Assembly (NCBI GenBank): GCA_023393125.1
Contig: JAEWMQ010000082.1
Coordinates: 1 to 46,288 of the forward strand
DNA: 46,288 bases
Source of the DNA: Bacillota bacterium
GTDB taxonomy: Bacteria; Bacillota; Clostridia; Lachnospirales; Cellulosilyticaceae
Direction of reading: 5' to 3'
Shown: piece by piece, positions 1-7,233 of the stretch
Position numbering within the stretch: the stretch's first letter is position 1
Layout of the letters: each line of letters starts with the position of its first letter
Notes under the pieces: generated by a model
Told to the model about the DNA's origin: nothing
Database searches by the model: none
Seen by the model: the letters and a program-made list of their open reading frames with translations, nothing else
Made by a program: the position numbers and the translations under genes

Positions 1-415
1 TGGACAGATTAAACACCTAATATTTGGATAAATATATTTAAATTTAATTATAGTAAGGGTTATTATAACTCACTTAATTACCATATTTATCCTATCTAAA
101 ATAAAAAGTAATTAGCACATGTCGTTAGCTAATAAAATCTATAAATCAATTCATATCGAAGATATATAAATGACATGATATGTATACAAAAATAAGACAT
201 AACTTATACAAAAATTATACTTTTTATATGTTATAAATTATATGTTACAAGTGTTATTATCATAAAGTAGTAAAAGCTAATATGACGTAAACGTAAAGTC
301 ATTATTAACACTCCCAAGATGAGCCCTCAATCATTAATTTGGTTGGGGGTAAATTTGTGAAAAAGTATAGAATTAACAGAAAATTATTGATATAATATTT
401 AGAATAAAGGTACAT
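1..415. other. AT-rich stretch without a recognisable gene
   Basis: I find no supported coding sequence here. The stretch is very AT-rich. It has an inverted repeat (GGATAAATAT at 26-35 and ATATTTATCC at 83-92) and a short G/C hairpin (CCCTCAA at 324-330 pairing with TTGGGGG at 343-349, one G-T pair) ahead of the HNH gene. The hairpin has no T-run after it, so it is not a clear terminator. A TATAAT at 391-396 could be the -10 of the HNH gene, but I see no convincing -35. Confidence 0.5.
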
Positions 416-744
416 ATGAAAAAGATATGCAGTAAATGTGGTAAGATAATCGAATATAACACAACGTGTACTTGTAGGACAAGCACTTCATATAACAGAA
501 ATATTTCACCTGAGAAACGTAAATTTTACTCATCATATGCTTGGCAGAAATTAAGGAATAGAAAAGTGAAAGAACATCCTTATTGTGAGAGGTATTGGAA
601 GAAGTATAAAATCATTACTACAGAACATCTTCAAGGGAATCATATAAAGTCATTTAAAGATTATCCAGAGCTTAGGTTAGATGAGAGCAATGTGGCAGTG
701 CTTTGTAGGGTGTTTAGAATGATAAGAGTATAAAGGACTGGTAA
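416..744 (+). pseudogene. Phage-type HNH endonuclease, frameshifted near its 3' end
   Basis: The protein begins with a CxxC zinc-ribbon-like element (KICSKCGK), followed by the usual phage HNH body: FYSSYAWQKLR, an HPYCERYWK segment and the region around LQGNHIKSFKDY. In this family the C-terminus carries a second Cys pair (LCRxCN). Here the open frame reads LCRVF and stops at 733. The expected tail, ending in KDW and a stop at 744, is present in another frame, so a small deletion near position 715 removed the second Cys and shifted the frame. The metal-binding fold is probably lost. HNH proteins of this kind usually sit beside terminase genes in phages, but no phage genes are adjacent here. 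Its 3' end recurs twice downstream, which makes it the likely source of the spacer repeats. The family call is firm; loss of activity is inferred. Confidence 0.75.
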
Positions 745-770
745 ATTTGAATTTGTAGGAGGAATACTTT

Positions 771-1301
771 ATGAGTTTAGGACGTGAATTATATTTTAAT
801 ACTGGAGATACAAATTTTATTGCACTTGTTAATCACCATACATATTACTCTTTTATAGAAGAAAATTGGGATTTTGAAATGTTGAAAAGACATTGGATTT
901 GTGAAACTCAAAATGAAAATATACTTGTTTTTCAAATGACTGAAGAAGGAATAGAGTCCGATTGGAAAATCTCCATTACAACTCAACCTCCAAAAGATGT
1001 GCAATGTTATAGAAAAGATGAGGGAGTTATAAAAGTTACTAATGGTGAATTGTGTTTTGTAGAATATACTTGTTTAACAATGGCTGCACAATTCAAAGAT
1101 TGTAAAATTCCTGATGAATACTGTAAGGAGTTTAAATTTTCGATAGAAAATGGGGTATATAAAGTAGGGATATTTCAATTTTATAATGTAGATGAAGAAA
1201 AATACATCGGATGTAATGATACTGATATTATGTTTGTTTTTACAAAAGAAGAAGAGGTAAATAAAAATGCTTCTCCAAAAATATTTTGGTGCACTTATTA
1301 A
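771..1301 (+). CDS. Orphan acidic cytosolic protein, possibly immunity-like
   Basis: This is a 176-residue protein I do not recognise. It has no signal peptide or membrane segment and is rich in acidic and aromatic residues, with several scattered Cys. It starts at an ATG behind a strong GTAGGAGG site. The 27 bases between the end of the HNH reading frame and this gene resemble the bases after the downstream HNH 3'-end repeat, so the gene sits at the same kind of junction as the other cassettes. Small acidic orphans in such rows are often immunity proteins of polymorphic toxins, but nothing in the sequence proves that, and no toxin gene lies next to it. The gene call is good; the function is unknown. 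Confidence 0.7.
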   Translation: MSLGRELYFNTGDTNFIALVNHHTYYSFIEENWDFEMLKRHWICETQNENILVFQMTEEGIESDWKISITTQPPKDVQCYRKDEGVIKVTNGELCFVEYTCLTMAAQFKDCKIPDEYCKEFKFSIENGVYKVGIFQFYNVDEEKYIGCNDTDIMFVFTKEEEVNKNASPKIFWCTY

Positions 1302-1378
1302 TTGCATGATATGAAGAAAATTTTCTTGCTATAAATTAAAATAAAGCATAGGAATTTATATAACAGGAGGTGTCATGT

Positions 1379-1821
1379 ATGGGGTTAGAGTTAAGGCAGA
1401 TTTTTTTGCCAAATCCTAATATAAATAATACACATGTAACTTATGAAAGCAAACTACAACCTTGCATGAGGTTTGAAAGTTCAATACTTAAAGAATTATA
1501 TATGCAAAATGAAGAGGAAAATATAAAAGATGTTATTTATGAAATAAATGATTATTTAAGTAGAGAAGACCTTTGCAATGATGAAGAAGATATGTTTCCT
1601 CGAAGATGTGAAATGACAGGTGAATGGTATATTGGAGATATCTCGTTTGTAAATAATAGAGAATATTATTGGCTTAGTGTAATGATACATTTTTAGGATT
1701 ACATCCAGGTTTAATTGCTAGGATGTATGTGGATGATTACTTAGGACTTGAAGTGTGTTTTGCCTATGATAAAGAGCAAAGTAAGTTTATTTTTGATGGG
1801 ATTAATAGCTCATGCATTTGA
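1379..1821 (+). pseudogene. Orphan protein gene broken by a frameshift
   Basis: I choose the ATG at 1379 because AGGAGG lies at 1365-1370 with 8 bases between. A GTG at 1370 in the same frame would overlap that site. The frame runs to TAG at 1694-1696, ending in YYWLSVMIHF. From TTA at 1693 an overlapping frame continues without a stop to TGA at 1819-1821, reading LGLHPGLIARMYVDDYLGLE and on to a short tail. The join falls in a run of five T, so one missing T explains the break. The rebuilt protein would be about 147 residues, acidic and soluble. I do not recognise the family; it could be an orphan immunity-type protein. A base-calling error in the T-run is the main alternative to true decay. 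Confidence 0.6.
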
Positions 1822-1865
1822 GCATAACACGAAACTGATAAATTAGAACTTGTGGGGGAAGTAAA

Positions 1866-2189
1866 GTGACTGGACAAGAGTTTGTGAAGAAATGCTTTAA
1901 CGAGAAGAATACTACATTAGAAATGTATTTGAACTTAAACTCAGGAACTGCTGTATCAGAAAAAATAAAAGAAATAACAAAATTAGGAGTGGACTTAAAA
2001 GACTTAAGAATGTTGGTAAATCAAATTTTAAATGAAACTTATTATACAGTTTTAATGGCTTTAGATGGTGAGGCAAATCTTGATGGTACACAAATGACAT
2101 ATCAAGTGATTGATGAAGAAAATAATGGTATAAATCCGAGTGGGGAATTAAGTGATATAGCATTTGAACTCTTTATGGATGAAGAGTAA
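1866..2189 (+). CDS. Small acidic protein of unknown function
   Basis: This is a 107-residue acidic protein that I do not recognise. It begins with GTG preceded by a purine-rich GTGGGGGAAG site. It looks mostly helical and soluble, ends in an acidic FMDEE tail, and has no membrane segment. The bases just before it (1829-1865) resemble those after the HNH gene (compare ACTGATAAATTAGAACTTG with ACTGGTAAATTTGAATTTG), and its stop is followed at once by a full copy of the spacer repeat. It is therefore a cassette-like single gene. The gene call is good; function is unknown and an immunity-type role is only a guess. Confidence 0.65.
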   Translation: MTGQEFVKKCFNEKNTTLEMYLNLNSGTAVSEKIKEITKLGVDLKDLRMLVNQILNETYYTVLMALDGEANLDGTQMTYQVIDEENNGINPSGELSDIAFELFMDEE

Positions 2190-2310
2190 TGCAAATTCCA
2201 TTTTATCTAATAGCTGAAACTTGCCTAGTTGAATAATGTGACTGTGCTTTGTAGGGTATGTAACTTTCAGGTGGGAGATAGTAGTGTGGCGGATTGGTAA
2301 TTTAGAATTT
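2190..2310 (+). repeat. Spacer repeat copy 1, containing the 3' end of an HNH gene
   Basis: The spacer begins a few bases after the stop codon with an AAATTCCATTTTATCTA-type stretch. From 2232 to 2300 it can be read as an HNH gene end: NNVTVLCRVCNFQVGDSS, then VADW and stop. This matches the end expected for the HNH gene at 416, whose own tail is damaged. There is no start codon or upstream HNH body, so it is not a gene. It is followed by TTTAGAATTT, as the HNH gene is by TTTGAATTT. Copy 2 lies at 2881-3000. Confidence 0.75.
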
Positions 2311-2352
2311 ACTCGTTGTATTCAGTGGTACAAATTTATGGAGGCAAAATAA

Positions 2353-2880
2353 ATGGCAAGGAAGATAGAAGTTATGGATTATAATCCTGAATGGGAAAAT
2401 ATGTTTAAGACCGAAGCAGAAGTTATCAAAAACATACTCGGTAAAAACTGTATAGTAGTCCACCATATTGGTTCTACATCAGTAAAAGGACTTCGAGCAA
2501 AGCCGATTATTGATATAATGCCTGTAGTTAAGGATATTACCTTAGTTAATGCACACAATGCGGATTTTGAGGCTTTGGGTTATGAATGCAAGGGAGAATT
2601 TGGAATTCGTGGACGTCGTTTTTTCATGAAGGGTAGTGACAACCGCACACATCATATTCATATTTTTGAGGAAAGTAATAAAGAGGATATACAACGTCAC
2701 ATTGCTGTACGAGATTATCTGAGAAGACATCCTAGCGATGCCACTGAATATGCAATATTAAAAGTGAAACTTGCTGCAAAGTTTATATACGATAATGTTG
2801 GTTATTGTAATGGTAAAGATGCATTTATGAAAGAGCTTGAGCAAAAAGCAATAGAGTGGAAAAAACAAAGGACGTTATAA
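2353..2880 (+). CDS. GrpB family protein (UPF0157, nucleotidyltransferase fold)
   Basis: The 175-residue protein carries the GrpB signature HIGSTSVKGLRAKPIIDIMP near residues 37-57. In this family that segment forms the GS...D core of a nucleotidyltransferase-like fold. The length fits the family. The family's substrate is not established; members are often found as stray single genes in accessory DNA, next to acetyltransferases and resistance genes. The ATG at 2353 follows GGAGG with good spacing. The gene lies between two copies of the HNH-end spacer repeat with no partner genes, so it looks acquired as a single cassette. Family assignment is secure; the cellular role is open. Confidence 0.9.
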   Translation: MARKIEVMDYNPEWENMFKTEAEVIKNILGKNCIVVHHIGSTSVKGLRAKPIIDIMPVVKDITLVNAHNADFEALGYECKGEFGIRGRRFFMKGSDNRTHHIHIFEESNKEDIQRHIAVRDYLRRHPSDATEYAILKVKLAAKFIYDNVGYCNGKDAFMKELEQKAIEWKKQRTL

Positions 2881-3000
2881 ATTCCAGTTTATCTATTAAC
2901 CTATTAGTTTTAGCTGAAATTTATCTAGTTGGATGATGTGGCGTACTTTGTAGGCTGTGTAACTTGCAGGTTGGAGATAGTAGTGTGGTGGATTGGTAAT
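2881..3000 (+). repeat. Spacer repeat copy 2, containing the 3' end of an HNH gene
   Basis: It starts directly after the GrpB stop with AATTCCAGTTTATCTATT, then TAGCTGAAATTTATCTAGTTG, which aligns with copy 1. From 2943 to 2999 it can be read as VLCRLCNLQVGDSSVVDW and stop, again the end of an HNH protein. One base is missing just before 2943 relative to copy 1, so it is decayed. It ends about 20 bases before the HIT gene start. Confidence 0.75.
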
Positions 3001-3022
3001 GACGTAGATGAGGGGGAGATAT

Positions 3023-3418
3023 ATGAACGAATGTGTTTTTTGTCATAAAGATAAAATAATAACTAGTTTTATTTATGAAGATGAAAAGGTAATGGCATTT
3101 ATGGATATGGAACCTATTAATGAGGGACATATTTTACTTGTACCGAAAGAGCATTATCTTGATATTGATGAAATACCAGATGATATTCTTGCTCATTTAA
3201 TGATAATATCCAAGAAAATTGTATTGGCTTTGAAAGAAATATATAAACCTAATGGTTACAGCATTATGCAAAATGGCGGAGAATTTAATGATGTCGGTCA
3301 TTATCACTTACATATTTTCCCGAGATATGAAGGAGATGGATTTGGATGGACACACGACAATGATAGTAAAGATGTAAATGCAGAAATTGCAAAAAGAATA
3401 AGAGATAGAATTTGTTAA
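3023..3418 (+). CDS. HIT family nucleotide hydrolase/transferase
   Basis: The protein has the HIT signature HYHLHIFPR (HxHxHxx), whose central His is the nucleotidyl acceptor in this superfamily, plus the N-terminal ECVFCHKD segment typical of bacterial HINT-like proteins with a Cys-pair zinc site. I prefer the ATG at 3023, which gives 131 residues, over one at 3008, because AGGGGGAG at 3011-3018 would be its ribosome site. HIT enzymes hydrolyse nucleoside phosphoramidates or dinucleotides; the exact substrate cannot be read from the sequence. It is the last intact gene of the cassette row, flanked by spacer copy 2 upstream and a partial copy downstream. Confidence 0.88.
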   Translation: MNECVFCHKDKIITSFIYEDEKVMAFMDMEPINEGHILLVPKEHYLDIDEIPDDILAHLMIISKKIVLALKEIYKPNGYSIMQNGGEFNDVGHYHLHIFPRYEGDGFGWTHDNDSKDVNAEIAKRIRDRIC

Positions 3419-3475
3419 ATTCCAGTTTGTCAATTAGTTTATCCTGAAAGTTGCTATTTCAGCTAATCCATTTGT
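3419..3475 (+). repeat. Partial spacer repeat copy 3
   Basis: The bases right after the HIT stop (AATTCCAGTTTGTCAATTAG, then a CTGAAAGTTGC stretch) match the left part of spacer copies 1 and 2. The HNH-end half is not recognisable, apart from an ACTTTGCAAGGGC stretch near 3490 that may be a worn version of it. Confidence 0.55.
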
Positions 3476-3565
3476 GTAGGCAATATATACTTTGCAAGGG
3501 CATAGTATAAGGTCATTAAGCATATTTTTATAAATTATAGGAGATGAAGAATACACACGAACTTA

Positions 3566-3788
3566 AATACCATAGCGATTTATTTTAAAGATAACCACTC
3601 AGTTAAATTTAAAGAGTATATTACTAAATGGGGCAGTAATAAATGTATCAAAATAATAGGCTCTACCTGTGCCGCCGAAAGATATATAATATGTAGCTAA
3701 TAAAAAGAGGGAATAATATGAAATCTAAGGTTTTGTTAAAGAGCTTATAAATAAAATCTGTGTAAGATACAATGAAATAAAAACTTAA
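3566..3788 (+). pseudogene. Fragments of one or two decayed small genes
   Basis: Two scraps can be read. From 3566 to 3700 an open frame without a usable start reads NTIAIYFKDNHSVKFKEY, then a Lys/Ile-rich stretch ending in ERYIICS and a stop. From 3718 (ATG behind AGAGGG) to 3788 a second scrap reads MKSKVL and, after a one-base shift near 3738, KELINKICVRYNEIKT and a stop. Neither matches a family I know. They suggest that older cassettes decayed here. Confidence is low because short open frames are common in AT-rich DNA. Confidence 0.35.
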
Positions 3789-3804
3789 TGGGATGTGATG
3801 CTAA

Positions 3805-4101
3805 ATGATGACTCTTGGCTTTCTGATTTTATTGATATTTACTATAACGTATATTTTGCATACAAAAAAAGATTTTAAATTGAAAAGAGTACTGCAAAGA
3901 CACCGTCTACTACTTGTTATAGGTAATATTATTACAGGTTGCATGGCTTTTGTGTTAGAACTTTTTTCTAGTGTAATGGCTATAAGCGGAATGGAGGGGA
4001 AATTTGTTGTGAGCCAAGTTGTCATTGGGATACCTAGTATAATTCTACTTATAGGGATAAATTGTATAATGTTATTTGTTTTCTGGCATAGAACATACTA
4101 A
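3805..4101 (+). CDS. Small membrane protein of unknown function
   Basis: This is a 98-residue protein with three likely membrane segments: residues 3-18, about 38-58 and about 70-92, the last ending in a short FWHRTY tail. Between the first two lies a basic loop (KKDFKLKRVLQRHR), so that loop should face the cytosol. No family is recognised. Two ATGs in tandem begin the frame and the ribosome site is weak (GGATGTGATG). It is the last gene before a strong terminator and may belong to the accessory patch rather than the core genome. Confidence 0.55.
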   Translation: MMTLGFLILLIFTITYILHTKKDFKLKRVLQRHRLLLVIGNIITGCMAFVLELFSSVMAISGMEGKFVVSQVVIGIPSIILLIGINCIMLFVFWHRTY

Positions 4102-4190
4102 AAGAGAGAAGAACGATAAATAAGAGATAAAACTAATGAATAGAAATTTTTTAATAAACTCAAAAGAAGTATTATAACTTTATAGTATAG

Positions 4191-4230
4191 AAAGCCAACT
4201 CCTAAAAAAGGTGTTGGCTTTCTTCTTTTC
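4191..4230 (+). terminator. Rho-independent terminator
   Basis: AAAGCCAACTCCT (4191-4203) pairs with AGGTGTTGGCTTT (4209-4221) and is followed by TCTTCTTTTC. It ends plus-strand transcription of the accessory patch ahead of the convergent PilZ gene. Confidence 0.8.
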
Positions 4231-4316
4231 TAAGTTGATAATAATAAATATGATGGAGGAATTCGTTTGGTAATTGTTGCAAAAAATAGTGACTAACAAC
4301 AATTCCTCTGTATATA

Positions 4317-5030
4317 TTAGCTATTTTTCTTAAGCAAATCACGCTGTTTTTCAAAAATTAACCGTGTTAATAAATTTGTATCCGCAATATCTAAATTCTG
4401 AAATTGAACGCGATGTGAATAATAGCCTGCACTATTTATTTCTCCTAAACCTAAAACTTTACCTTTTAAAATAAATTCTGTATTCATAAAATAAAATTGA
4501 ACCATTATGTTTTGATTAGATTTAAGTTGTAAATTTGTATTTACACACATTCCACCTGTACTAATATTTACACAAATTCCTTCTTCATACGGAAGTACTG
4601 ACAAATCTATCTCCTCATTTTCTATTTCCGGTAATACTACAAACTTTAAATCAAAGGTTACATCTAATCTAAAGCTTTCTCGTTGTTGCCTCTTAATAAT
4701 AGGAGAAATAACTTCTCCTACATAAAATAAACTATTTTCCTTGCGATATTTTTTTACTATACGTACTTGTGAATGAAACAAAGCTAATTTAGATACAAAT
4801 ATAATATCAATAATAGCATCTTGAGGATAGATTACCCAATCCAACTTATGAATAGGTGCCTCAAATATAAGTAAACGTTCAGTCCATTCAATAGGCTTTG
4901 TAATATGGGTATTATGTAAATAGGATAGACGCAAAGTCAAATTCATATCATCCATTAGATTTCCCTGATACATTTTAATACTGTCTTCAATGGCGGTTCT
5001 TTGATTTTTGTTCTCCTGATTATATCTCAC
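4317..5030 (-). CDS. PilZ domain c-di-GMP receptor, YcgR-like
   Basis: The 237-residue protein has an N-terminal YcgR-like beta domain (about residues 20-110) followed by a PilZ domain. The c-di-GMP motifs are visible: RxxxR in KRQQRESFRLD near residue 115, and NxSxxG in NISTGGM near residue 155. YcgR-type proteins bind c-di-GMP and usually act on the flagellar motor or on exopolysaccharide machinery. The start is GTG at 5030, with AAGGAGAG upstream at good spacing. No flagellar gene is adjacent, so the target is unknown. The window also holds a chemoreceptor and an HD-GYP phosphodiesterase, which fits a motile cell using c-di-GMP. Confidence 0.85.
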   Translation of the reverse strand: MRYNQENKNQRTAIEDSIKMYQGNLMDDMNLTLRLSYLHNTHITKPIEWTERLLIFEAPIHKLDWVIYPQDAIIDIIFVSKLALFHSQVRIVKKYRKENSLFYVGEVISPIIKRQQRESFRLDVTFDLKFVVLPEIENEEIDLSVLPYEEGICVNISTGGMCVNTNLQLKSNQNIMVQFYFMNTEFILKGKVLGLGEINSAGYYSHRVQFQNLDIADTNLLTRLIFEKQRDLLKKNS

Positions 5031-5220
5031 AGTATTCTCTCCTTACTATACTTTCTTAATTTTATTATACTTTATTACAACTTTACTTTTCAACTTAATC
5101 TTAAATAGGTACATGTATTTTAGATTATCCTATGAGTCCACTTGAAAATCTTTATATAATATGTCACAATATTGCTTGAAACTAAGACATAAAATAAGTA
5201 CGAATTAAAGGAGTCATATA

Positions 5221-6576
5221 ATGGCCAAAAAAAATCAAATAATTGAAGGCATTGTTTCTCATAGTATATTCCCTAATAAAGGGGTCATCTATTATGAAGA
5301 TCAGCCTATTTATGTTACAGGTGCTTTTAAAGGCCAACATATTAAAGCACGTTTATTCAAACGAAAAAAAGGAACATGGGAAGCTCAACTTCTAGAAGTT
5401 ATTAAAAACCCTTCTTATTTTATTGAAGCCCCTTGCACTTACTTTGGAACTTGTGGAGGTTGTACAGCTCAAAACCTTGGCTATGAAGAACAAATCCATC
5501 TAAAGCATAATCAAGTCAAAGAACTACTTACCAAAGCAGGTATCTGTGATTATGAAGATTTAGGGATTCTTGGGAGCCCTGATACTTTAGCATATAGAAA
5601 TAAAATGGAGTTTAGCTTCGGGGATGAAGTCAAGGATGGTCCTATGACTTTGGGGATGCATCGTAAGCATAGTACTTATGATGTCATTACAGTAGATGGA
5701 TGTTGCCTGGTAGATGAAGACTTTAGCACCCTATTAAAATTCATTTTAGACTACTGTAAAGCTAATCATTTAGATTACTATAAGAAAATGCAACATATAG
5801 GCTTCATGCGCTATGTTGTTATCCGTAAATCTATTACCTTTGGTGAAATACTAGTAAATATTGTTACTTCATCACAAAAAGATTTTTCTTTTGAACCTTT
5901 AGCGCAGCTTTTGGCACAGCTTCCTCTAAAAGGGAAACTAACAGGCGTTATTCATACCATTACAGATAACTTAGCAGATGCTATTAAACCTGAAAAGGTA
6001 ACTGTCATATATGGTAAAGATACTATTAGAGAACAGATTCTAGGCTTACAGTTTAATATATCACCTTTTTCTTTCTTCCAAACGAATACTAAAGGAGCAG
6101 AACTCCTTTATAAAAATGCCCTTTCTTTAATAGACGATATGGATAATAAAACTGTATTTGACTTATATTGTGGTACAGGTACTATCACTCAAATTATGGC
6201 TACTCGCGCTAAAAAGGTATATGGCATCGAAATTGTAGAAGAAGCCATTGTAAAAGCTAAAGAAAATGCTATATCTAATGGTCTAGCTAACTGCCATTTT
6301 ATTGCAGGTGATGTTATGACAGAAGTCGACCAACTAAAAGAAACACCCGATATTATAGTTCTAGATCCACCTAGAGATGGTATTCATCCAAAAGCTATTC
6401 AAAAAATCATTAATTTTGGTGCTAAAGAATTACTTTATATTTCATGTAAACCTACTTCACTAACAAGAGATTTACCTGTTTTAAAAGAAGCAGGATATCA
6501 TATTGATAAAATACTTTGTGTAGATATGTTCCCTCAAACACCACACGTTGAGACAGTAGTTAAGCTATCTAAATAA
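5221..6576 (+). CDS. rlmD: 23S rRNA (uracil-5)-methyltransferase, RlmD/RlmCD type
   Basis: The 451-residue enzyme methylates C5 of a uridine in 23S rRNA using SAM. It has an N-terminal TRAM domain (about residues 1-60), a [4Fe-4S] cluster motif CTYFGTCGGC (Cx5Cx2C) with a later Cys (GCCLVDE) as possible fourth ligand, the SAM site FDLYCGTGTITQ, the DPPRDG motif and the catalytic Cys in ISCKPTSLTRDL. Length and domain order match the family. Firmicutes often have one enzyme (RlmCD) that modifies two uridines; which form this is cannot be told from sequence alone. It starts at ATG 5221 behind AAAGGAG and is a single-gene unit closed by a long hairpin. Confidence 0.92.
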   Translation: MAKKNQIIEGIVSHSIFPNKGVIYYEDQPIYVTGAFKGQHIKARLFKRKKGTWEAQLLEVIKNPSYFIEAPCTYFGTCGGCTAQNLGYEEQIHLKHNQVKELLTKAGICDYEDLGILGSPDTLAYRNKMEFSFGDEVKDGPMTLGMHRKHSTYDVITVDGCCLVDEDFSTLLKFILDYCKANHLDYYKKMQHIGFMRYVVIRKSITFGEILVNIVTSSQKDFSFEPLAQLLAQLPLKGKLTGVIHTITDNLADAIKPEKVTVIYGKDTIREQILGLQFNISPFSFFQTNTKGAELLYKNALSLIDDMDNKTVFDLYCGTGTITQIMATRAKKVYGIEIVEEAIVKAKENAISNGLANCHFIAGDVMTEVDQLKETPDIIVLDPPRDGIHPKAIQKIINFGAKELLYISCKPTSLTRDLPVLKEAGYHIDKILCVDMFPQTPHVETVVKLSK

Positions 6577-6682
6577 ATTGACCCTCTAAGACAAAATCCT
6601 TCCTCATAACTCCATATACCTCAAGGGAAATCAGGAAAAAGAGTAGGGTTAAAAGTGAAAAAAATAATAGAATAAACACCCC

Positions 6683-6740
6683 AAATCGGGTATAACTTTG
6701 TTTTCATTAAAATAAAGTTATACCCGATTTTCTCATTTTT
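6683..6740 (+). terminator. Long perfect hairpin, probable terminator after rlmD
   Basis: AAATCGGGTATAACTTT (6683-6699) and its exact complement (6714-6730) form a 17-bp stem with a 14-base loop, followed by TCTCATTTTT. It lies 107 bases after the rlmD stop. The stem is longer than most intrinsic terminators, so a transposable-element origin is possible. The surrounding 6577-6888 holds no gene I can support. Confidence 0.65.
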
Positions 6741-6883
6741 CAGAGAAAAATCAGGGCAAAAGCAGCAGAATCAAGATAGACTTTTTTCAGCTTGAAACAA
6801 GGAAAGGGCTTTTGTAGTGGGTGAAATCGGAAAGCGTTTTTTAGACTAGCGCTACCGGATGATAATATATTTACGTTTTACAA

Positions 6884-6923
6884 CTAAAAAAGCAATATAT
6901 CTTATAAAAAGATATATTGCTTT
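6884..6923 (-). terminator. Rho-independent terminator of the 73-residue protein gene
   Basis: On the minus strand AAAGCAATATATCTT (6923-6909) pairs with AAGATATATTGCTTT (6903-6889) and runs into TTTAG. It lies 8 bases beyond the stop of the gene at 6931-7152. Confidence 0.8.
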
Positions 6924-6930
6924 GGCTTAT

Positions 6931-7152
6931 CTATGCTTGATAGTTTGTCATTATATTTTTAACTTCTTCTATAAACTCTGGCTTGATTAACTCTAACATA
7001 CGAGGCATGAAATCCATTATGTACTCTTTGTTAAAAGTACCATTGTCTTGTCTTGAAAACCCTTCAATAAGTAATTCCTTTGCTTTTTCCTGATTTTCTT
7101 GTCCAACTCTTTCTATAATGAAATTAAAAAATTTTTCTTGTCCTGCGTTCAT
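6931..7152 (-). CDS. Small conserved clostridial protein of unknown function
   Basis: This 73-residue, all-helical, soluble protein (begins MNAGQEKFFNFIIERV) resembles short uncharacterised proteins I know from other clostridia, with a conserved ...FMPRMLELIKPE... helix and an MTNYQA-like tail. It has no Cys and no membrane segment. A GGAGAAATACT site precedes the ATG, and a terminator directly follows the stop, so it is transcribed on its own. The gene call is good. No function is known to me. Confidence 0.75.
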   Translation of the reverse strand: MNAGQEKFFNFIIERVGQENQEKAKELLIEGFSRQDNGTFNKEYIMDFMPRMLELIKPEFIEEVKNIMTNYQA

Positions 7153-7233
7153 AGTATTTCTCCTTTATTTAAAGTAATTATACTATATCAGCAAGAAAAA
7201 CAAAAATCAAGAAGGTAAGAATTTATCAATGTA

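Noticed and set aside
1..100. Inverted repeat at 26-35 and 83-92 as a mobile element end
   Set aside because: Ten AT-rich bases with a long gap, expected by chance in such DNA, and no transposase nearby.
1866..3000. Integron-type cassette array
   Set aside because: The spacers lack the paired core sites and palindromic shape of attC, and no integron integrase is present; the spacers read as HNH gene ends instead.
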